Notes under the pieces: model-generated
Told to the model about the DNA's origin: nothing
The model's database searches: none
What the model saw: only the letters and a program-made list of their open reading frames with translations
Assembly: GCF_000499845.2 (NCBI RefSeq)
Contig: NC_023759.2
Location: forward strand, 40,777,172 to 40,841,171
Direction: 5' to 3'
Length of the DNA stretch: 64,000 nucleotides
Source: Phaseolus vulgaris
Lineage: Eukaryota > Streptophyta > Magnoliopsida > Fabales > Fabaceae
Translations under genes and position numbers: made by a program
In this document: piece by piece, positions 60,738 to 64,000 of the stretch
Position numbering within the stretch: position 1 is the stretch's first letter
Layout of the letters: every line of letters starts with the position of its first letter

Positions 60738-61143
60738 CTAATAATTATTATAATCACTAGTGGGTGAATTGTGTTGTTGGTTATAATTGTTGTCGTGTTG
60801 CACTTGGTCATTATATTGCATCTGATTTTGTTGTTGTTGAGTATTTGGTTGTTGAAAAATATTTTGTTTAGTCATTGTTGCTTGAGTTGGTATATATTGA
60901 AGGATTAAACTATGAAATAATTGAAACTGGAACCTGTTCCTCACTAGTTGTTAGTCGTTGTCTAAGTTCAATAATTTCCCTTTTAGACAAATTCTTTCTT
61001 ATTGGAATGGAGGATGAAACAATTGTCATATAAAGAATATTATTTATTTTTATAGATGAAGCTTCAAAGTATATGTCAAAGCAAAAGTTAAAGGTTTTCC
61101 AAAGTCTTGTCTCGGAGGAAGGAATGAAGGGAAAGACACACAA
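60738..61143 (-). pseudogene. Possible CACTA transposase tail, Gln/Asn-rich
   Basis: Two overlapping minus-strand frames: 61143-60910 contains a coiled-coil-like SKREIIELRQRLTTSEEQV, and 60944-60738 a Gln/Asn-rich tail (QQQQNQMQYNDQVQHD). This charge-rich helix followed by a Q/N tail occurs at the C terminus of plant En/Spm-type transposases, and the adjacent inverted-motif cluster supports it. No catalytic domain is visible. Confidence 0.38.
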
Positions 61144-63630
61144 GTTTAAGGATTGCTAGATCTAACTAATATATATTGAACAACACTGATAAAGTTCTTC
61201 CTTACATAGCAGTACATAAAATGTTAAAATGTTGTTGAAGTCAATTGCTTGCAAATAAAAACTGATTATTGACTTAGTATAGCAATACCTTTTTAAAATG
61301 GTTTAAAGACAAAATTAATATATAAGATTATAATGTTGCTAAATTAATATGGTTAGCATGATGACTATGATGACAACAAAAAACATACCCGCAAATATCC
61401 ACGGGTAAAATTCATAATCTAAACTTAATGAATACTAACACGTAATGGTTAGGGTTATTTTAATTGTTCGCTTGTTCATAGGACGGGTATATATGCATAT
61501 AATGATATCCAACCTTTCAATACAATCATGGTTAATGAATTCTATTTGAATATTTTTTTTTAAATCAAGTGATTAAAATAAAGTTATTGGTGAGAGAAAT
61601 ATTAACCATTGAACAATTGTTTTGAATTTAATTTCATATGCATATTTTTTTTATTTAGACATGTGAACTTGAAGTTGTTTTTAAGACAAATAAATTTTTA
61701 AAATATATACTTTATGTTATAACATTAATTTTTTAAAAAAAGTTATTTGCACTGATATTTTAATATGCATTTTATTTGAGTTATACTTTAAAATTATTAT
61801 TTTTTATTTAAGTTTATATTTTAAATAATTGGATAAAGAGCTAGTTTAGTACAACATATATTAATATATTTCGTTTTTAATACAATAATAAAAAAATACA
61901 ATCTTAGTATAACAAATAATAATTTTGATAATTTTGTTGAACACGTGTTTGGTTTTTTAATAATTATGAAATGGGTGCACATCTTTTATGGGCTATAAAT
62001 TTTAATATTCCATGGACATGGTTATTGACAAGGATTAATTGAATCCATTGTTAGCAAATCCTTCATTCACCAACATACCTTCCCCTTTCACCTTCATGTT
62101 AATTACTGAAAAAAATTGATTTTAATATTTTTAAAATTTTAAATAATCTTAAATGAAGCATAACCTCACATTTTTTAATAACCTCAGTTGCACCTTCGCA
62201 AACTCGTACCTTCCTTCCAACCGCATCACTTCCATTTTCCTCCAACTGCAGCATTTGAGATAACAGATCTATCATTTGAGTGTGTGAGAGAGAATTGACG
62301 AAAACATTCATTGTATTTGACGTTCTCAGTGCGAAGATATTTTTTTTTAGTTTTGTACTCCATTTTTGTACCTCGCTAATTTTTTTATGATTTTTGTATT
62401 TTTGCACCTCGCTATTTTTTTGTGGGTTGTTTAATATGAATTTAAATATGGATGTTTGTTCTGTCAGTCTAGCTGCATTTTTTCACCTTACAATGATATA
62501 ATTTCCAATTGTATACAACAAGAATGGATGCACGAGAAGAAAAACTGAATAGGGGACAATGAGAGCGTGCATTTGGGAGTGACCAGATTAAAATTAATTC
62601 CAGTTACATTATCAACTAAGTAAAAGTTAAAAATCAATACTCGCTAAAACCATGATTCATGTTAGATATCGCGGAAGATATTATTAACATTATGAGATAT
62701 CTCAAAAATAAATAATATCATCATAATTCGAACATGTGCATTGTTTTATCCAAAATTTAGTTCATAAATAAAATAAAATTACACAAAGAATAAATAGGAA
62801 AAAGGTAGGTTTTTGTTCTATTTCCAATGGAGTAAGAAGGAACATCAAACTTTTATTTCTATATGGATAAGAATATGTTAATGGATAATTTTGAAATGTG
62901 AGATGAGTGTTGTCATACTTTTGAATCAATAGTTATCAGAGTCATCACAAACAACCATCAGCACTTGAAAATGAAGAAAAAAATATCACACTTTCTATCA
63001 TATTTTTAAAAATATTGTTGGAATTAAGAAAAATGTATGAAGTTAGAACCAATATGAAGATGCAAGAAGAATTTGGCTCCATTGTTTGAGTTAAAATAAA
63101 TTAAAAATTGATCTGCTAATCAGTTCAAAGCGTTGAGCACCATACACGACTAACACATTACTTTCTAGGTGTAATTGCCAGAATATGAACATCCTTCCTA
63201 ACAAAAATTATTGCACCATGATATATATATTAGTTAGGAGAATTTGAGAAACATTAAGACTATAGTACTCGTCGTATTTGATTTGATATTGTTACATTTC
63301 GAAAAGTCATGATAAAACACACCTGATAATTATTAAAAATAATGTACTTAATTATATTAATTGTTATTGAAATTTAAATAAAACTATCAAAAATAAAATT
63401 ACTGTAAAATATTTTGTTATTATATTAAAAACATATATCAATACTTATAGTAATAAACTGACTATTTGTCCTAAATAATTTTATTTAAAATTGAAAAATA
63501 AAAATAAAATATCCGCAGGTATTTATATATGTATATATAGGTATAAAAATATCTACATTCACATACATCCAATAGATAACGGGACAAATAATGAAAGAGA
63601 TTTTTTTTAAATGTGGGTTGGAACTGGTAC
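61144..63630. other. AT-rich intergenic stretch
   Basis: No supported gene. The minus-strand frame at 62099-62407 (102 codons, Lys/Leu-rich) has no recognisable domain; 'ttttgtacctcgctaatttt' and 'ttttgcacctcgctattttt' there form a short near-tandem repeat at about 62365-62420. Confidence 0.5.
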
Positions 63631-63633
63631 TAG

Positions 63634-63967
63634 CACTGGTGCAAAAAGTTTAAAGATAACAGCTATAGCTATTTCAATTTATAATGGCATCTATATAGCC
63701 GCATTTGGTCTACATACGGTCTTAAATCCAACACATAAGAATGCTGCTATTTAGTCGCATTCGTAAATGAGATTTATAAATGCGATTATGGTAAATAGCT
63801 GCATTACGAATACGATTATGGTAATAGCCGCATTTATAAATATTTCTGCTGGATTTAAGAATGCAGCTATGGTAAATAGCCCCATTTATAAATCTTTGCA
63901 CGGGATATAAGAATGTGGTTATGGTAAATAGTCGTTGTTGTATATGGTTGTTGTTTTTTTTCTAGTA
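63634..63967. mobile_element. CACTA-like MITE with internal tandem motif
   Basis: Starts CACTGGTGCAAAAAG and ends 'tttttttctagtac', resembling CACTA termini (CACTAGTGCAAAAA and inverted CACTAGAAAAAA). Inside, 'atggtaaatagccgcatttataaat' and variants recur at about 63789, 63817, 63869 and 63920. Target duplication not resolved. Confidence 0.45.
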
Positions 63968-64000
63968 CAATCTGTTTAATGCTTATACCCATCTAAATTG

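Noticed and set aside
1..64000. CRISPR arrays, operons, prokaryotic-type defence or biosynthetic clusters
   Set aside because: The window is plant nuclear DNA with spliced genes; no direct-repeat/spacer array or adjacent functionally linked gene set was seen.

Overview
The window is nuclear DNA of a flowering plant. The evidence is GT-AG intron-split genes, plant-only families (two Aux/IAA repressors, an FBL17-type F-box protein), a nuclear tRNA-Asp, and AT-rich intergenic DNA full of Copia, Gypsy, LINE and CACTA debris. The protein style and the CACTACAAGAAA-type hairpin MITEs suggest a eudicot, probably a phaseoloid legume; that is an inference.

Layout. 1-2089: 5' part of a minus-strand Copia element entering from the left edge, with 5' LTR, primer-binding site, an unusual 36-bp minisatellite and gag/protease remains. 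4490-6300: decayed plus-strand Copia RT/RNase H with 3' LTR. 8930-9865 (-): four-exon Aux/IAA gene, with a regulatory-site-rich upstream region to about 10560. 13.8-22.3 kb: transposon graveyard, comprising two hairpin MITEs, a Gypsy pol remnant split by a LINE, and a second LINE split by an LTR fragment between 72-bp direct repeats. 22.3-32.3 kb: mostly featureless AT-rich DNA. 32362-34825 (+): five-exon Aux/IAA gene. 35.9-39.0 kb: LINE tail interrupted by a 1.9-kb CACTA element, then a CACTA MITE with perfect 3-bp target duplication. 42729-47942 (-): twelve-exon uridine-kinase-like P-loop kinase with predicted plastid targeting, one GC-AG intron and a Copia fragment in intron 3. 48053-48124 (+): tRNA-Asp(GTC). 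48940-53635 (-): eleven-exon F-box/LRR gene matching FBL17, with an E2F-type site upstream. 53.7-64 kb: AT-rich DNA with traces of Gypsy and CACTA elements.

Functional links. The two Aux/IAA genes are divergent (head-to-head, 22.5 kb apart) and belong to the two sister clades that also sit side by side in Arabidopsis (IAA3-IAA17, IAA1-IAA14, IAA2-IAA7), so this looks like an ancient pair stretched by transposons. FBL17 acts in the G1/S module (RBR-E2F-FBL17-KRP). The kinase is unrelated housekeeping metabolism. I found no CRISPR, operon or novel multi-gene system. The most unusual items are the minisatellite-bearing open frame in the Copia leader, the LINE/LTR chimera, the nested LINE-in-Gypsy and CACTA-in-LINE insertions, and the GC-AG intron.

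Exon coordinates were derived by hand from splice consensus, reading phase and family conservation; no alignment or transcript data were available.
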